Shown here piece by piece: positions 1-8,353 of a stretch of DNA of 58,589 bases. Within the stretch, counting starts at the first letter, position 1, and each line of letters starts with the position of its first letter. Position numbers and translations under genes: made by a program. The DNA comes from an uncultured Woeseiaceae bacterium. GTDB taxonomy: Bacteria > Pseudomonadota > Gammaproteobacteria > Steroidobacterales > Woeseiaceae. The stretch spans positions 56,797 through 115,385 of the forward strand of contig CAMYMR010000004.1 of NCBI GenBank assembly GCA_947259285.1. Reading direction: 5' to 3'. The notes under the pieces were generated by a model. That model was not told the origin of the DNA, did not search any database, and saw only the letters and a list, made by a program, of their open reading frames with translations.

Positions 1-711
1 GGCATTATCGCGGCCGAATCACCAAACCCGATTGTCAATTCACTCGTGATCATGCCGGATATGGAGAAGCGCCTCGAAGCCTTTGTGCGACTCGGACACG
101 GCATAATCGTCTTCCCGGGCGGCGTTGGAACGGCTGAGGAAATCCTCTACTTACTGGGCGTGCTGATGCATCCGGACAACAAACAGCAGCCTTTGCCGAT
201 GATCATGACCGGGCCGGCATCCTCCGAGAGTTATTTTCAGCAGATCGACGAGTTTGTGGCAGCGACACTCGGCGATGAGGCACGGAATCACTACCAGATC
301 ATTATCGATAATCCGGGCGAAGTTGCGCGCCAGATGAAGCAGCGCCTGGATCACGTCCACGATTTTCGAGACAAACACGGCGACGCATACTATTTTAATT
401 GGCGGCTTCGAATTGAACATTTCTTTCAACAGCCGTTTCGTGCAAGCCATGAATCGATGCAGAGTCTCGATCTGAATGAGGACCTGCCAAAATACCTGCT
501 CGCGGCAAATCTGCGACGCGTCTTCTCGGGCATAGTTTCGGGCAACGTGCGCGAAGACACGGCCGAACTCATCGAGCGTGATGGTCCTTTCGAGATAAAT
601 GGCTCACAGCGAATCATGGCATTGCTCGACGACCTGCTCGCGGACTTCGTTGCCAGGAAACGCATGAAGATTTCATCCGGTGAGTACCACCCCTGCTACG
701 TGATTAAGTAA
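1..711 (+). CDS. ppnN: Nucleotide 5'-monophosphate nucleosidase PpnN (LOG family), C-terminal part
   Basis: The frame is open from the first base, so the gene starts upstream; about 236 C-terminal residues are visible of a family usually near 450. The LOG signature PGGVGTAEE (PGGxGTxxE type, around nt 115-140) identifies the nucleotide-binding and catalytic loop. The long C-terminal segment with [14 protein letters not shown] and [13 protein letters not shown] is typical of the large PpnN (YgdH) form rather than short cytokinin-activating LOG proteins. PpnN cleaves nucleoside monophosphates into base and ribose 5-phosphate in the cytoplasm, and in E. coli it responds to (p)ppGpp. The gene ends with TAA and the next gene begins about 120 bases later, so it is probably the last gene of its unit. 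Confidence 0.9.
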   Translation, partial: GIIAAESPNPIVNSLVIMPDMEKRLEAFVRLGHGIIVFPGGVGTAEEILYLLGVLMHPDNKQQPLPMIMTGPASSESYFQQIDEFVAATLGDEARNHYQIIIDNPGEVARQMKQRLDHVHDFRDKHGDAYYFNWRLRIEHFFQQPFRASHESMQSLDLNEDLPKYLLAANLRRVFSGIVSGNVREDTAELIERDGPFEINGSQRIMALLDDLLADFVARKRMKISSGEYHPCYVIK

Positions 712-831
712 AACCGCCAGCTAACCACCTGAAAATGTGACGAAAAAAGCATTTGGCACTGTGATCCAGTTCCTGTGATTTCCAGCCTGCCCGACATAGT
801 ATTTAGTCAAAGGATTGACCGAGTAACCTCA

Positions 832-1101
832 ATGTCAGATACCAAGAACATGAGATGGGTCGATGGCTTTGGCACGGATGCCAAACCCGACTCGAAGACC
901 GATGAAGCGGCGGTGGACAAAGTCGATACGGCTGCCAACGACGCGGACGGATGGCAGCAATACCGACGCTGGATTACAAAAGCACCTGCAACGCGCAATC
1001 GACGCACCGGCCTGGATCCCGCTCTGTATTCGTGGAAAGGCTATCGTGACTGGTCGGACCAGGTAAAACGTAACTGGATAAAAGAATCCGATAGCGACTG
1101 A
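832..1101 (+). CDS. Small hypothetical protein, 89 aa
   Basis: I do not recognise this family. The reading frame is open from 775, but the ATG at 832 gives the more plausible start, MSDTKNMRWVDGFG. The protein is hydrophilic and acidic in the first half (D/E/A-rich, TDEAAVDKVDTAANDADG). The second half is aromatic and basic, with WQQYRRW, YSWKGYRDW and VKRNW. There is no signal peptide or membrane segment. A strong intrinsic terminator follows within about 25 bases, which supports a real transcribed gene. It is probably monocistronic. Confidence 0.6.
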   Translation: MSDTKNMRWVDGFGTDAKPDSKTDEAAVDKVDTAANDADGWQQYRRWITKAPATRNRRTGLDPALYSWKGYRDWSDQVKRNWIKESDSD

Positions 1102-1122
1102 AAGCAACGATTTTACATAGTC

Positions 1123-1150
1123 AAAACGCCGGCATATCGCCGGCGTTTTT
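1123..1150 (+). terminator. Rho-independent terminator
   Basis: Perfect 11-bp arms (aaaacgccggc and gccggcgtttt) surround a 5-base loop and run into five T. It lies 22 bases after the 89-aa gene and should end its transcript. The 228 bases between it and the next start contain nothing else I can support. Confidence 0.85.
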
Positions 1151-1378
1151 CGTTTGTAAATACTCGAATACGCAACTCTGAATTAGAGCCTGTTAACGCT
1201 TGCCGCGCTATCGAACCGTGATTCTTGTCTCCTGGCAAAACGGGACCTGCGTCTGGTTTCCGTAACAAACGTCGCGTGTATCGAAAGATCAGCAGCAAGC
1301 TGTGATCTGCCTCACGGCCGGAAAAAATGCACCGCCCTATAGTGCATCTAACTTATCCAGCAACGTTTGATTCAGAGT

Positions 1379-1567
1379 ATGGCAAGCAACAAGAAATCGG
1401 AAATGCCCTTCGACACGCTAACGAACGAATCGGCTCGTCAGCGCTGGGAGCTGTTCCATCGTGCGATTGCACACGCCAAGGAATCCAACAACGATTCGCT
1501 GCTCGAGGCAGATACGCGCGACGGCGACGTGGAAAGCGCCGGACCCATTCTATCGGTCGTCAGGTAA
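1379..1567 (+). CDS. Small hypothetical protein, 62 aa
   Basis: I recognise no family. Starting at ATG 1379 (MASNKKSEMPFDTL), the protein is soluble, polar and largely helical by composition, with RQRWELFHRAIAHAKESNND in the middle and an acidic tail. An upstream in-frame ATG at 1367 is also possible. The next frame begins 9 bases after its stop, so the two probably form a bicistronic unit whose products may act together. Support is context and frame length only. Confidence 0.45.
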   Translation: MASNKKSEMPFDTLTNESARQRWELFHRAIAHAKESNNDSLLEADTRDGDVESAGPILSVVR

Positions 1568-1576
1568 GCAACGACG

Positions 1577-1831
1577 ATGGAACGACTGCTCCAGTACGCG
1601 GATGATCTTGACGACCTTTTCGGCGCGTTCGCGCTGATCTACGAGCCGCTGCGGAGACTATTCCTCACCGCCATCGCCGCTTTCATTAGCGCTGTCCTGG
1701 CCGCCCTTGGGGTTTGGCTGGCGCTCGCGCATCCACCAATGGCGCTGGCAACCTGCTCGCTCTTATTCGTAACGCTCCTGTACCGCGCCGTGACCAGGGC
1801 GCCGCGCGGCCGGTTGCCGATAAGCGGATAG
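1577..1831 (+). CDS. Small inner-membrane protein, 84 aa
   Basis: The protein begins MERLLQYADDLDDLFGAF, an amphipathic and acidic segment. Two hydrophobic stretches follow (about residues 28-51, LFLTAIAAFISAVLAALGVW, and 55-68, MALATCSLLFVTLL), ending in a basic tail RAVTRAPRGR. This fits a two-helix inner-membrane protein with both ends cytoplasmic. It follows the 62-aa gene by 9 bases. I know no function; a membrane partner of the upstream small protein is only an inference. Confidence 0.55.
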   Translation: MERLLQYADDLDDLFGAFALIYEPLRRLFLTAIAAFISAVLAALGVWLALAHPPMALATCSLLFVTLLYRAVTRAPRGRLPISG

Positions 1832-1856
1832 CCTCCTGCGGTGCCCGACCGGTGGG

Positions 1857-1882
1857 CTTGAATTCAACCGCATAGACCCCAT
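1857..1882 (+). promoter_or_regulatory. Sigma-32 (RpoH)-type heat-shock promoter of htpG
   Basis: CTTGAA at 1857-1862 and CCCCAT at 1877-1882 are separated by 14 bases. Both boxes match the recalled RpoH consensus (CTTGAA, 13-17 bp, CCCCAT) exactly. Transcription would begin near 1889, about 25 bases before the htpG start. HtpG is a classical RpoH target, so position and gene agree. Confidence 0.85.
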
Positions 1883-1914
1883 ACAGTTCGCCTTTCCTTG
1901 AGGGGGTATTGGGC

Positions 1915-3807
1915 GTGGCGAACAATTCGAATCGTGAAACACTGGGTTTTCAAACAGAGGTGCGTCAACTTCTGAAGTTGATGATCCACTCCTTGTACAG
2001 CAACAAGGAGATATTTCTTCGAGAGCTGATCTCGAACGCATCCGATGCGGCGGACAAACTGCGGTTCGAGTCACTCGCAAGGCCGGAGCTCCTGGGCGAT
2101 GACGCCGATCTATCGATTCGAATCGAGCTGGACAAGGACAAGCGACAGCTGTCGGTGATCGACAACGGCATCGGCATGTCTCGCGACGAGCTCGTGGACA
2201 ATCTCGGCACGATCGCCCGATCCGGCACAGCCGAATTCCTGGAAAAGATGACCGGTGACGCGAAGCACGACGCGCAACTCATCGGCCAGTTCGGCGTCGG
2301 GTTTTACTCGAGTTTCATCGTTGCCGATAAGGTGACTGTCGAGACTCGTCGTGCCGGTCTGGCCGACGGTGAGGCGGTGCGGTGGGAGTCGGACGGACAG
2401 GGCGAATATTCCATTGAGAATATCGAGCGCTCCGAACGCGGTACCCGCGTAATGCTGCACCTAAAGGAAGATCAGACCGAGTTTGCCGAGCAATTCCGCA
2501 TCGAATCGCTGATTCGAAAGTACTCGGACCACATCGGTTTTCCGGTATCGCTGCTCGTCGCCGATGATAAAGAGCAAGAGGCGAAGGTGGTTAATTCTGC
2601 GACGGCGCTCTGGACGCGCCCGCGCGGCGAAATTTCCGACGACGAGTACAAGGAGTTCTTCAAATACCTTTCGCATGACTTCGCAGACCCCCTCGCCTGG
2701 AGTCATAACCGAGTTGAAGGAAAGCGGGAATACACGAGTTTGCTGTACATACCGGCAGCGGCACCGTTCGATCTATGGAACCGTGATGCGCCGAGAGGGC
2801 TCAAGCTCTATGTCCAGCGAGTATTCATCATGGACGAGGCGGAGCAGTTCCTGCCGCTGTACCTGCGGTTTGTCAAAGGCGTCGTCGACTCGTCCGATCT
2901 GCCGCTCAACGTGTCGCGCGAACTACTTCAGCAAAACCCGGAGCTGGTCGCAATGCGCAGTGCATTAACACGACGCGTGCTCGATATGCTGGAGAAGATG
3001 GCGTCCGGCAATACGGACGACTATAAGACCGTCTGGCAGGAGTTCGGGCAGGTTCTCAAGGAAGGTGTCGTAGAGGATCACGCGAACAAAGACAAGCTGG
3101 CTAAACTGTTGCGATTCGCGACGACTCATAACGGCAGCGACGAACAGGATCAGTCACTCGACGGCTACGTTGGTCGAGCCGGTCCTGGCCAGGACAAGAT
3201 TTACTATATTCTCGCGGAGAATTACGAGACAGCAACGGCAAGTCCGCATCTGGAACAACTGCGAAAGCGCGGTATCGAAGTCTTACTTCTAACGGACCGA
3301 ATCGACCCGTGGCTGGTCGACAGCCTTGCCGAATATGACGGCAAGAAGCTGGTCGATGTTGCGCGCTCGGAACTGGAGCTGCCAGAGGGTGAGCAAAAGG
3401 ACGAAGAGGACGCGGACGAGAGTGAGCACCGGGCCCTGCTCGAAAAGATCAAGTCTGTGCTGAGCGACAGGGTTGAATCTGTCAAGGTGAGTCGTCGTCT
3501 CGTGGATTCGCCGGCCTGCGTGGTTGCGGGAGACAATGATCTGAATCCACAGCTTCGGCGCATGCTCGAAGCCAGCGGCCAGCCGATTCCCGAGTCAAAA
3601 CCGATTCTTGAGATCAACGTACAGCATCCCCTCGTCAGCCGGCTGTCAGCAGAGCCCGACGAGGCCCGATTCGGCGATCTGTCACATATCGTCATGGATC
3701 ATGCGCTGCTCGCGGAGGGCTCTCAACTGGATAATCCGGCGCAATACGTGCAGCGTATGAACAAACTCTTGCTTGATATCGATTCGGGAGCGACCAATGA
3801 GCAGTAA
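1915..3807 (+). CDS. htpG: Molecular chaperone HtpG (Hsp90)
   Basis: Bacterial Hsp90: an ATP-dependent dimeric cytoplasmic chaperone that remodels late folding intermediates with DnaK. The N-terminal GHKL ATPase is unmistakable: [17 protein letters not shown] with the catalytic Glu and Mg-binding Asn, DNGIGMS, and [11 protein letters not shown]. The middle domain contains [12 protein letters not shown] with the conserved Arg. The product is about 630 aa, the normal length. I prefer GTG 1915 ([12 protein letters not shown]) over TTG 1909 because aggggg at 1901-1906 is then 8 bases away instead of 2. The gene sits behind a perfect RpoH promoter and overlaps msrB by 11 bases, which suggests a heat- and oxidation-stress operon. 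Confidence 0.97.
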   Translation: MANNSNRETLGFQTEVRQLLKLMIHSLYSNKEIFLRELISNASDAADKLRFESLARPELLGDDADLSIRIELDKDKRQLSVIDNGIGMSRDELVDNLGTIARSGTAEFLEKMTGDAKHDAQLIGQFGVGFYSSFIVADKVTVETRRAGLADGEAVRWESDGQGEYSIENIERSERGTRVMLHLKEDQTEFAEQFRIESLIRKYSDHIGFPVSLLVADDKEQEAKVVNSATALWTRPRGEISDDEYKEFFKYLSHDFADPLAWSHNRVEGKREYTSLLYIPAAAPFDLWNRDAPRGLKLYVQRVFIMDEAEQFLPLYLRFVKGVVDSSDLPLNVSRELLQQNPELVAMRSALTRRVLDMLEKMASGNTDDYKTVWQEFGQVLKEGVVEDHANKDKLAKLLRFATTHNGSDEQDQSLDGYVGRAGPGQDKIYYILAENYETATASPHLEQLRKRGIEVLLLTDRIDPWLVDSLAEYDGKKLVDVARSELELPEGEQKDEEDADESEHRALLEKIKSVLSDRVESVKVSRRLVDSPACVVAGDNDLNPQLRRMLEASGQPIPESKPILEINVQHPLVSRLSAEPDEARFGDLSHIVMDHALLAEGSQLDNPAQYVQRMNKLLLDIDSGATNEQ

Positions 3808-4207
3808 AAGCAACAGCCGACAGCTTCGCAGCAAACTCACGGAAGAGCAGTACCAGGTGACGCAGAATGCCGCGACTGAACGTCCATTCACGGGCAAGTA
3901 TGTCGACCATAAGGGTGACGGTAGCTACCGCTGTGTTTGCTGCGATGCGCCGCTGTTCAGTTCGGATCACAAATACGATTCCGGGTCCGGTTGGCCCAGT
4001 TTCTGGCTGCCGCTTGCAGGTGACGCGGTGCGCACCAGGACCGATACGACGCATGGCATGACGCGGGTCGAGGTGTTGTGTGCCGGCTGCGACGCGCATC
4101 TCGGCCACGTTTTCGAAGATGGCCCTCAGCCGACCGGTTTGCGATACTGCATCAATTCCGCATCGCTGGATTTCACGGACAGGCATATCGAAGGCGCAGA
4201 CGAATGA
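3797..4207 (+). CDS. msrB: Peptide-methionine (R)-S-oxide reductase MsrB
   Basis: Reduces methionine R-sulfoxide in oxidised proteins. Visible motifs are the two zinc-binding CxxC pairs (YRCVCC near residue 50 and [10 protein letters not shown] near 95), SGSGWPSF, and [11 protein letters not shown] carrying the catalytic Cys. Length is 136 aa, typical for a stand-alone cytoplasmic MsrB. ATG 3797 is chosen over the upstream frame start because gggagcga lies just before it. The gene starts inside the last codons of htpG, and its TGA overlaps the next ATG (ATGA). Chaperone, repair enzyme and prolyl isomerase are thus translationally linked. Confidence 0.95.
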   Translation: MSSKSNSRQLRSKLTEEQYQVTQNAATERPFTGKYVDHKGDGSYRCVCCDAPLFSSDHKYDSGSGWPSFWLPLAGDAVRTRTDTTHGMTRVEVLCAGCDAHLGHVFEDGPQPTGLRYCINSASLDFTDRHIEGADE

Positions 4208-4635
4208 GACTCCGGGATCTATCATTAAGCAGCCTGGGTGCAGAGGCCGATGCAAAAGGAAATGTCGCAATCGCACCCGGCCTGAGCGCGAAAATTACCA
4301 ATAAAGGTTACGGCCGTGCGGCGGTTTCCGGCGATTACGCCGACGTTCATACGACGTTGTGGCTGTACGACGAAAATGCGCCTGGCGGACGCGGCACCGA
4401 AATATGGACATCCGGCGGCGAGCGGCCCTTCCAGTTCCAGATCGATGCCGGGCAGGTCATCAAAGGTTGGGATCTTGGCGTCGCCTGCATGCTGGTCGGC
4501 GAAACCCGGGAGCTGAAGATCGCGCCCGAACTGGGCTACGGGGCTCGAGGCAAGCCGCCGGTGCCGCCTAATGCTGAGCTGCTGTTCGAAATCGAGCTGG
4601 TAAAGCTTACGGAACCGGAGAATCCCGCTTCCTGA
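4204..4635 (+). CDS. FKBP-type peptidyl-prolyl cis-trans isomerase
   Basis: A compact single FKBP domain (143 aa) that should isomerise Xaa-Pro bonds during folding. Typical elements are [38 protein letters not shown] and [15 protein letters not shown]. No signal peptide is seen, so it is probably cytoplasmic. The sequence before the domain is short and hydrophilic. ATG 4204 overlaps the msrB stop in an ATGA junction. Third gene of the htpG-msrB-FKBP unit, consistent with a protein-quality-control role. Confidence 0.93.
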   Translation: MRLRDLSLSSLGAEADAKGNVAIAPGLSAKITNKGYGRAAVSGDYADVHTTLWLYDENAPGGRGTEIWTSGGERPFQFQIDAGQVIKGWDLGVACMLVGETRELKIAPELGYGARGKPPVPPNAELLFEIELVKLTEPENPAS

Positions 4636-4692
4636 TTCATTCCCGGCCGCCCCGGGGTTTTGCCGCGTCCCCAAAATGGCGCAACAGCTGCA

Positions 4693-5631
4693 TTAAGCCC
4701 GTCTGTCACGGTCCTGGAGTTCTCGCGCCTGGCCAATCCAATTCTCGCGATAGATGCGACTGTGAAAGCCCTTCAGTCGTTCGGCTACGCGGTCGATGTC
4801 GTACTCCGTCATATCGGCTATCTGCTGAAGACGATAAATACCCATGTCATTGAGCGTCTTTTCGATCGCAGGCCCGATGCCTTTGATCTGCTTCAGATCG
4901 TCGCGCAGCGGGTGGTCATCGCCAGCCTCGTTGGCCGTCAACGATGATCCCGCCTCCTGATCGGCAGCGCCTTCATCCGAATCGCTGGGATCGTTAGATG
5001 CGCCGCGTCCGCTCGTCAGCGCATCGGGGTCCCGTACCGCCTCAATTTGAGTTTGATCTGCATTATCGGCCGCCTGTAGTTCTTCGATTTGCCGACGTGC
5101 CTCAGCAAGATCTGCTGCAAGCCGCTCCGCCTCCTCATTTCGGACCCGGTAGCGTTCGAGAAGAGGCGGCAGGCGCTGGTGCCAGCTTTCGAGCTCACGG
5201 CTCAGCTGGAAGATCTTTTCGTCTTTTTCCTCCGAGTCGGCCTTCTCACGATCCTGATGCGCAATGTCGCTTCGCAGCTTGTCGCGCTGGCTCAATACGG
5301 TTTCGAGATTACTGCGAACATCCTTGATTTCTCGTTGTAGCTCGTCGCGGCGTTCGTACGCTTTCCGCGCTTCTTCCGACAGTTCTTTCGCACGATTCTT
5401 GGCGTCCTGATTCGAGGCCTGAAACTGGCTGATCTGATCCATCAGGCTCTTGTTCTGGTTGACCAGCCGCTGATGCTCGATTCTTTGCGCTTCCATCTGG
5501 TCCTGCCAGCCTGAGTTTATCGCGGCTTTTTCCTGCTGAGATCTTTTGCTGCGTATGATCCAGCCTGCGAGGCCGCCGACCAAAACCATCATGCCCAGAA
5601 GAGCGATGTGAATAACAGTGAATTCAGGCAT
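4693..5631 (-). CDS. Membrane-anchored coiled-coil protein with C-terminal helix-hairpin-helix domain
   Basis: 312 aa with a clear three-part layout. One N-terminal membrane helix (residues about 7-26, HIALLGMMVLVGGLAGWII) is followed by a basic stop-transfer RSKRS. A long charged coiled coil spans about residues 30-195. An acidic low-complexity linker (about 200-245) leads to a helix-hairpin-helix domain of about 60 residues starting LKQIKGIGPAIEKTLNDMG. Such IKGIGP modules occur in ribosomal L21-like and NADH-dehydrogenase-associated proteins and can bind nucleic acid or protein. Function is unknown; tethering DNA or a complex to the inner membrane is inference. Convergent with the FKBP gene. 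Confidence 0.8.
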   Translation of the reverse strand: MPEFTVIHIALLGMMVLVGGLAGWIIRSKRSQQEKAAINSGWQDQMEAQRIEHQRLVNQNKSLMDQISQFQASNQDAKNRAKELSEEARKAYERRDELQREIKDVRSNLETVLSQRDKLRSDIAHQDREKADSEEKDEKIFQLSRELESWHQRLPPLLERYRVRNEEAERLAADLAEARRQIEELQAADNADQTQIEAVRDPDALTSGRGASNDPSDSDEGAADQEAGSSLTANEAGDDHPLRDDLKQIKGIGPAIEKTLNDMGIYRLQQIADMTEYDIDRVAERLKGFHSRIYRENWIGQARELQDRDRRA

Positions 5632-5652
5632 TCGTCGATTCCGGTGCGAGCA

Positions 5653-5844
5653 TCAAGACGTGAGTCGACGCGACTTCATCTCGCCGAGCAGTTGCTGAAT
5701 CCGAGGGACCGCCCGGTCGATAAGCGCTGCGGCGGTGCCAATCTCATTTCTGACGAATACACCTTTGCCACATGTCAGCACGGCCGCTAACGGACGGTAA
5801 CTACGCGCACAATACTGGGTCTCGATGTGCGTCGTCGAGCTCAT
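5653..5844 (-). CDS. Possible small protein, 63 aa
   Basis: Open frame of 63 codons from ATG (MSSTTHIETQYCARSY), ending 21 bases before the start of the coiled-coil membrane protein on the same strand. The product has a mixed helical profile (NEIGTAAALIDRAVPRIQQLLGEM) and a basic tail. I do not recognise it. A purine-rich aggtgag lies 12 bases upstream of the ATG, a little far. It could be a short leader gene of that unit or a chance frame. Confidence 0.35.
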   Translation of the reverse strand: MSSTTHIETQYCARSYRPLAAVLTCGKGVFVRNEIGTAAALIDRAVPRIQQLLGEMKSRRLTS

Positions 5845-5964
5845 AGCGTCATGTTGCTCACCTGGCGGTCCTTTCAATCAAGGCCAGTATTGCATAAGGT
5901 CATAATTTTACAGCAATAACCAGCAAACAGGCCACCCTTCTCAGGATCTGGATCCGGGCCAACT

Positions 5965-6621
5965 ATGTCAAAACAACCGACAAAAGACGCGTTATTCATC
6001 GCCGGTCCGGTGGGTCAACTGCAAGCCGTGCTGGAAACTCCATCAAACGACGATCTGTCCGGGGCGGTCGTCGTCTGTCATCCGCACCCGCAGCATGGCG
6101 GTACGATGCACAACAAGGTAGCTCACACGCTGGCCCGAACATTTGTTCGTTTAGGCTTCGCCGCTCTGCGCTTCAATTTTCGTGGTACCGAAAATAGTGA
6201 AGGGCGTTTTGACGACGGCGTCGGCGAACTTGACGATGCGTTGGCAGCGGTCGATTGGATGCGCAACAGACTACCGGGTCAGCCACTGTGGTTGGCAGGA
6301 TTCTCATTTGGCGCCGCTATCGCCGTGCGAGCTGCAGTCGAGACAGACGTGGCCGGCTTGATTACTGTCGCGCCGGCCGTTTCGAGATTCGCGTCGGACA
6401 TGGAGACACAGCCGGTGTGTCCGTGGCTGGTTGTTCAAGGTGACCAGGATGAGCTCGTCGACATCGACGCGTTGATCGACTGGATGAACACACTGCAGCC
6501 GGGACCGGAGTTGCTGATCCTTGAAGATGCGGAGCACTTCTTCCATGGGCGGCTGATGGATTTGCGCGAGGTCGTGTCTGCGTTCGTCAGTGACAGGATC
6601 CGAGACCAATCCCGGACATAA
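5965..6621 (+). CDS. Alpha/beta hydrolase (dienelactone-hydrolase-like, COG2945 type)
   Basis: 218 aa, cytoplasmic serine hydrolase fold. CHPHPQHGGTMHNKV after the first strands is the hallmark of this subfamily. The nucleophile elbow is AGFSFGA (Ser near residue 115). The acid is probably Asp in VQGDQDELVD and the base His in EDAEHFFHGR. Substrate is unknown; relatives are annotated only as hydrolases. RNFRGTENSEG is the conserved segment after the second strand. It is transcribed towards the HU gene and ends in a shared bidirectional terminator. Confidence 0.85.
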   Translation: MSKQPTKDALFIAGPVGQLQAVLETPSNDDLSGAVVVCHPHPQHGGTMHNKVAHTLARTFVRLGFAALRFNFRGTENSEGRFDDGVGELDDALAAVDWMRNRLPGQPLWLAGFSFGAAIAVRAAVETDVAGLITVAPAVSRFASDMETQPVCPWLVVQGDQDELVDIDALIDWMNTLQPGPELLILEDAEHFFHGRLMDLREVVSAFVSDRIRDQSRT

Positions 6622-6648
6622 AAAAGCCGGGGAGACCCCGGCTTTTTT
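6621..6648. terminator. Bidirectional intrinsic terminator
   Basis: aaaaagccgggg and ccccggctttttt flank a 3-base loop, with A- and T-runs on both sides. It lies between the convergent hydrolase and HU genes and can end both transcripts. Confidence 0.9.
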
Positions 6649-6668
6649 ATTCAGAGTGATTCCGAGTT

Positions 6669-6989
6669 TCAGACCATGTCTTTCAGGCCCTTCAAAGCGG
6701 AAACCTTCACTGCCTTCGAAGCTGGCTTCGCTTTGAACATCATTTCTTCACCCGTGAACGGGTTGGTTCCCTTGCGAGCCGGGCGTGCTGGCTTCTTTAC
6801 GACTCGAAGTTTCAAGAGACCCGGTACCGTGAACATTCCCGGGGCACCACGACCACCAAGGTTCTTCTTGATCTGACCGTTGAGTGATTCGAAAACTGCT
6901 GCAACGTCTTTGCGCGACAGGCCCGTATCATCAACGATCTTCGCGTAGATTTCGGACTTGGTGGGTGGCTTTTTGGTGTTTGTGGCCAT
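6669..6989 (-). CDS. HU-family DNA-binding protein
   Basis: 106 aa histone-like protein that bends and compacts DNA as a dimer. It has the helical base TKSEIYAKIVDDTGLSRKDV, the VFESLNGQIKKNL helix, and the arm and tail RKGTNPFTGEEMMFKAKPA. ATG 6989 is chosen because taggag lies 10-15 bases before it. The N-terminal extension (ATNTKKPP) and C-terminal VSALKGLKDMV differ from HupA/HupB and match the longer form I know from xanthomonads and related bacteria. Its leader holds a terminator-like hairpin and an upstream 8-bp dyad (separate entries), so expression may be regulated. Confidence 0.92.
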   Translation of the reverse strand: MATNTKKPPTKSEIYAKIVDDTGLSRKDVAAVFESLNGQIKKNLGGRGAPGMFTVPGLLKLRVVKKPARPARKGTNPFTGEEMMFKAKPASKAVKVSALKGLKDMV

Positions 6990-7010
6990 GAAAAACTGAC
7001 TCCTAAAAAG

Positions 7011-7029
7011 AAAAACGAGCAAAAGCTCG
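7011..7029 (-). promoter_or_regulatory. Terminator-like hairpin in the HU leader
   Basis: Read on the minus strand, cgagc-tttt-gctcg is followed directly by five T and then the HU ribosome-binding site. A larger 14-bp self-complementary stretch (cgggctcgagcccg, 7039-7052) lies just upstream and could pair alternatively. The stem is only 5 bp, so attenuation is a possibility and not a demonstrated function. Confidence 0.4.
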
Positions 7030-7079
7030 TGGTAAAGACGGGCTCGAGCCCGCGTAAAATGCAGCGCGACGATACCACA

Positions 7080-7101
7080 TGTCTTACAGTCGTGTAAGAC
7101 A
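7080..7101. promoter_or_regulatory. 8-bp dyad in the HU upstream region (candidate operator)
   Basis: tgtcttac and gtaagaca are perfect inverted arms around 6 bases. The site lies about 90 bases before the HU start, next to ggtatcgt, which could serve as a minus-strand -10 element. A repressor or activator binding here is inference. Confidence 0.45.
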
Positions 7102-7213
7102 AAAAAGCGCCTTTTTTAAAGGTTTTTTCAGGGAAAGCATCGCCGTCGACAGTGCGCGAAAAGAGGCTTCCCTGCGGCGACTGCCGTCGCCTTCGGACGT
7201 CAGGGCAAACCTA

Positions 7214-7687
7214 CTAGTCTGTGTAGAACTGTCGCTTGAATCGAAGCTCGGACGCGCGGTCCTCGCCTTCGGGAATCACGCTGATATCGAAGACCAGCGT
7301 CTCGCGATTGGCCACCGCGGTTTCGCCGATGTAGTAGATCGCTTCCTGTTCGTCAATCTGTCGCATCGTGACGTTCTTTAGCTGGCCGGTCAGATTGACC
7401 GTCTTGACGTTGACGGTAGCGGTTACCGGGGCGTTGTCCGATTTACGAATAACCGAGACATTGAGCATCGCCCGGTTCTTGCTGCGAAGAATGTTGTATG
7501 CCTTGGCAATTTCCGGCGGTAGCTGGTCTGTCGAAAGGGCGCTGAAGTGAACAACGTGGTCCCCAATATCCGCCGACGTAGCGCCTGCCGGCTGTGCCTC
7601 CGGTACGTCGGCTGAGTCGCCCGGTCCGCCACAAGCCGCGACCAGCACGAGCAAGGACAAAGAGAACATCGTTCGGGTAATCGTCAT
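7214..7687 (-). CDS. DUF4426-family lipoprotein
   Basis: 157 aa. The N-terminus is a lipoprotein signal: MTITRTMFSLSLLVLVAAC, with the lipobox ending at Cys19. The mature part has the features I recall for DUF4426: HVVHFSALSTDQLPPEIAKA, YNILRSKNRAMLNVSV and a C-terminal ELRFKRQFYTD. Function is unknown. ATG 7687 follows an aaaaggggg tract. It is the last gene of the yggS-proC-yggT group on the minus strand, the position where relatives also occur in other gammaproteobacteria. Confidence 0.85.
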   Translation of the reverse strand: MTITRTMFSLSLLVLVAACGGPGDSADVPEAQPAGATSADIGDHVVHFSALSTDQLPPEIAKAYNILRSKNRAMLNVSVIRKSDNAPVTATVNVKTVNLTGQLKNVTMRQIDEQEAIYYIGETAVANRETLVFDISVIPEGEDRASELRFKRQFYTD

Positions 7688-7789
7688 GACACTGGCCCCC
7701 TTTTTTACCCGACTATAAACCATAGACGGCTGTTTGCGCACGCATCGCGGCAAACAACGCGCTGATTCGTGCTTTGACAGGGGCCCGGG

Positions 7790-8350
7790 CTAGATTCCTA
7801 AGGGTTTGAATCCATTCACAACTATCGTCGCTGCAAGCAGCAGGATAACCGCGAAGATCGGGGAAAGGTCGAATCCGCCCAAAGGTGGAAGCAGACGCCG
7901 AAAAGGTCTTAACAGCGGCTCAGTAAGCGTCGTTATAATCGCCGTCGCCGGGTTGTAGCCGCCCTGCGAGATCCAGCTCAGGATGATGCGGATAAATATG
8001 GCGTAAACGAAAAGGTTAATCGACAGGACAGCGAGCTTGACGATCGACGTGACCGCAATCGCCGCGATACCTGCGGTCTGTCCCAGGATCAGCAGCAATA
8101 GCAGGACCGTTAGATACTGGATGACAAACGCAACGAGCACCGTGGCGGTGTCCAGTCGCCCAAACGACGGCACTATGCGGCGCACAGGAACGACAACCGG
8201 TGAGGTAAATCGCAGTATTCCCTGCGCCAGCGGGTTCCGAAAATCTGCTCGCAGCCACGGCATCCAGAATCTGAGCAGCAATACCAGCAGGTAAAGGCTC
8301 GTCAAAGCGTTGACGATAAACACGATCGCGGAAGAAATGTTGGAGGGCAT
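7790..8350 (-). CDS. yggT: YggT family inner-membrane protein
   Basis: 186 aa with two copies of the YGGT hydrophobic module (about residues 5-85 and 95-180), each with paired membrane helices and a conserved basic R-P-x-R/P turn (PVRRIVPSFGRLD and LLRPFRRLLPPLGGFD). YggT proteins are linked to cell division, osmotic tolerance and envelope integrity in different bacteria; no biochemical activity is established. The gene begins 3 bases after proC ends, and yggS-proC-yggT is a widely conserved block. Confidence 0.93.
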   Translation of the reverse strand: MPSNISSAIVFIVNALTSLYLLVLLLRFWMPWLRADFRNPLAQGILRFTSPVVVPVRRIVPSFGRLDTATVLVAFVIQYLTVLLLLLILGQTAGIAAIAVTSIVKLAVLSINLFVYAIFIRIILSWISQGGYNPATAIITTLTEPLLRPFRRLLPPLGGFDLSPIFAVILLLAATIVVNGFKPLGI

Positions 8351-8353
8351 TTG

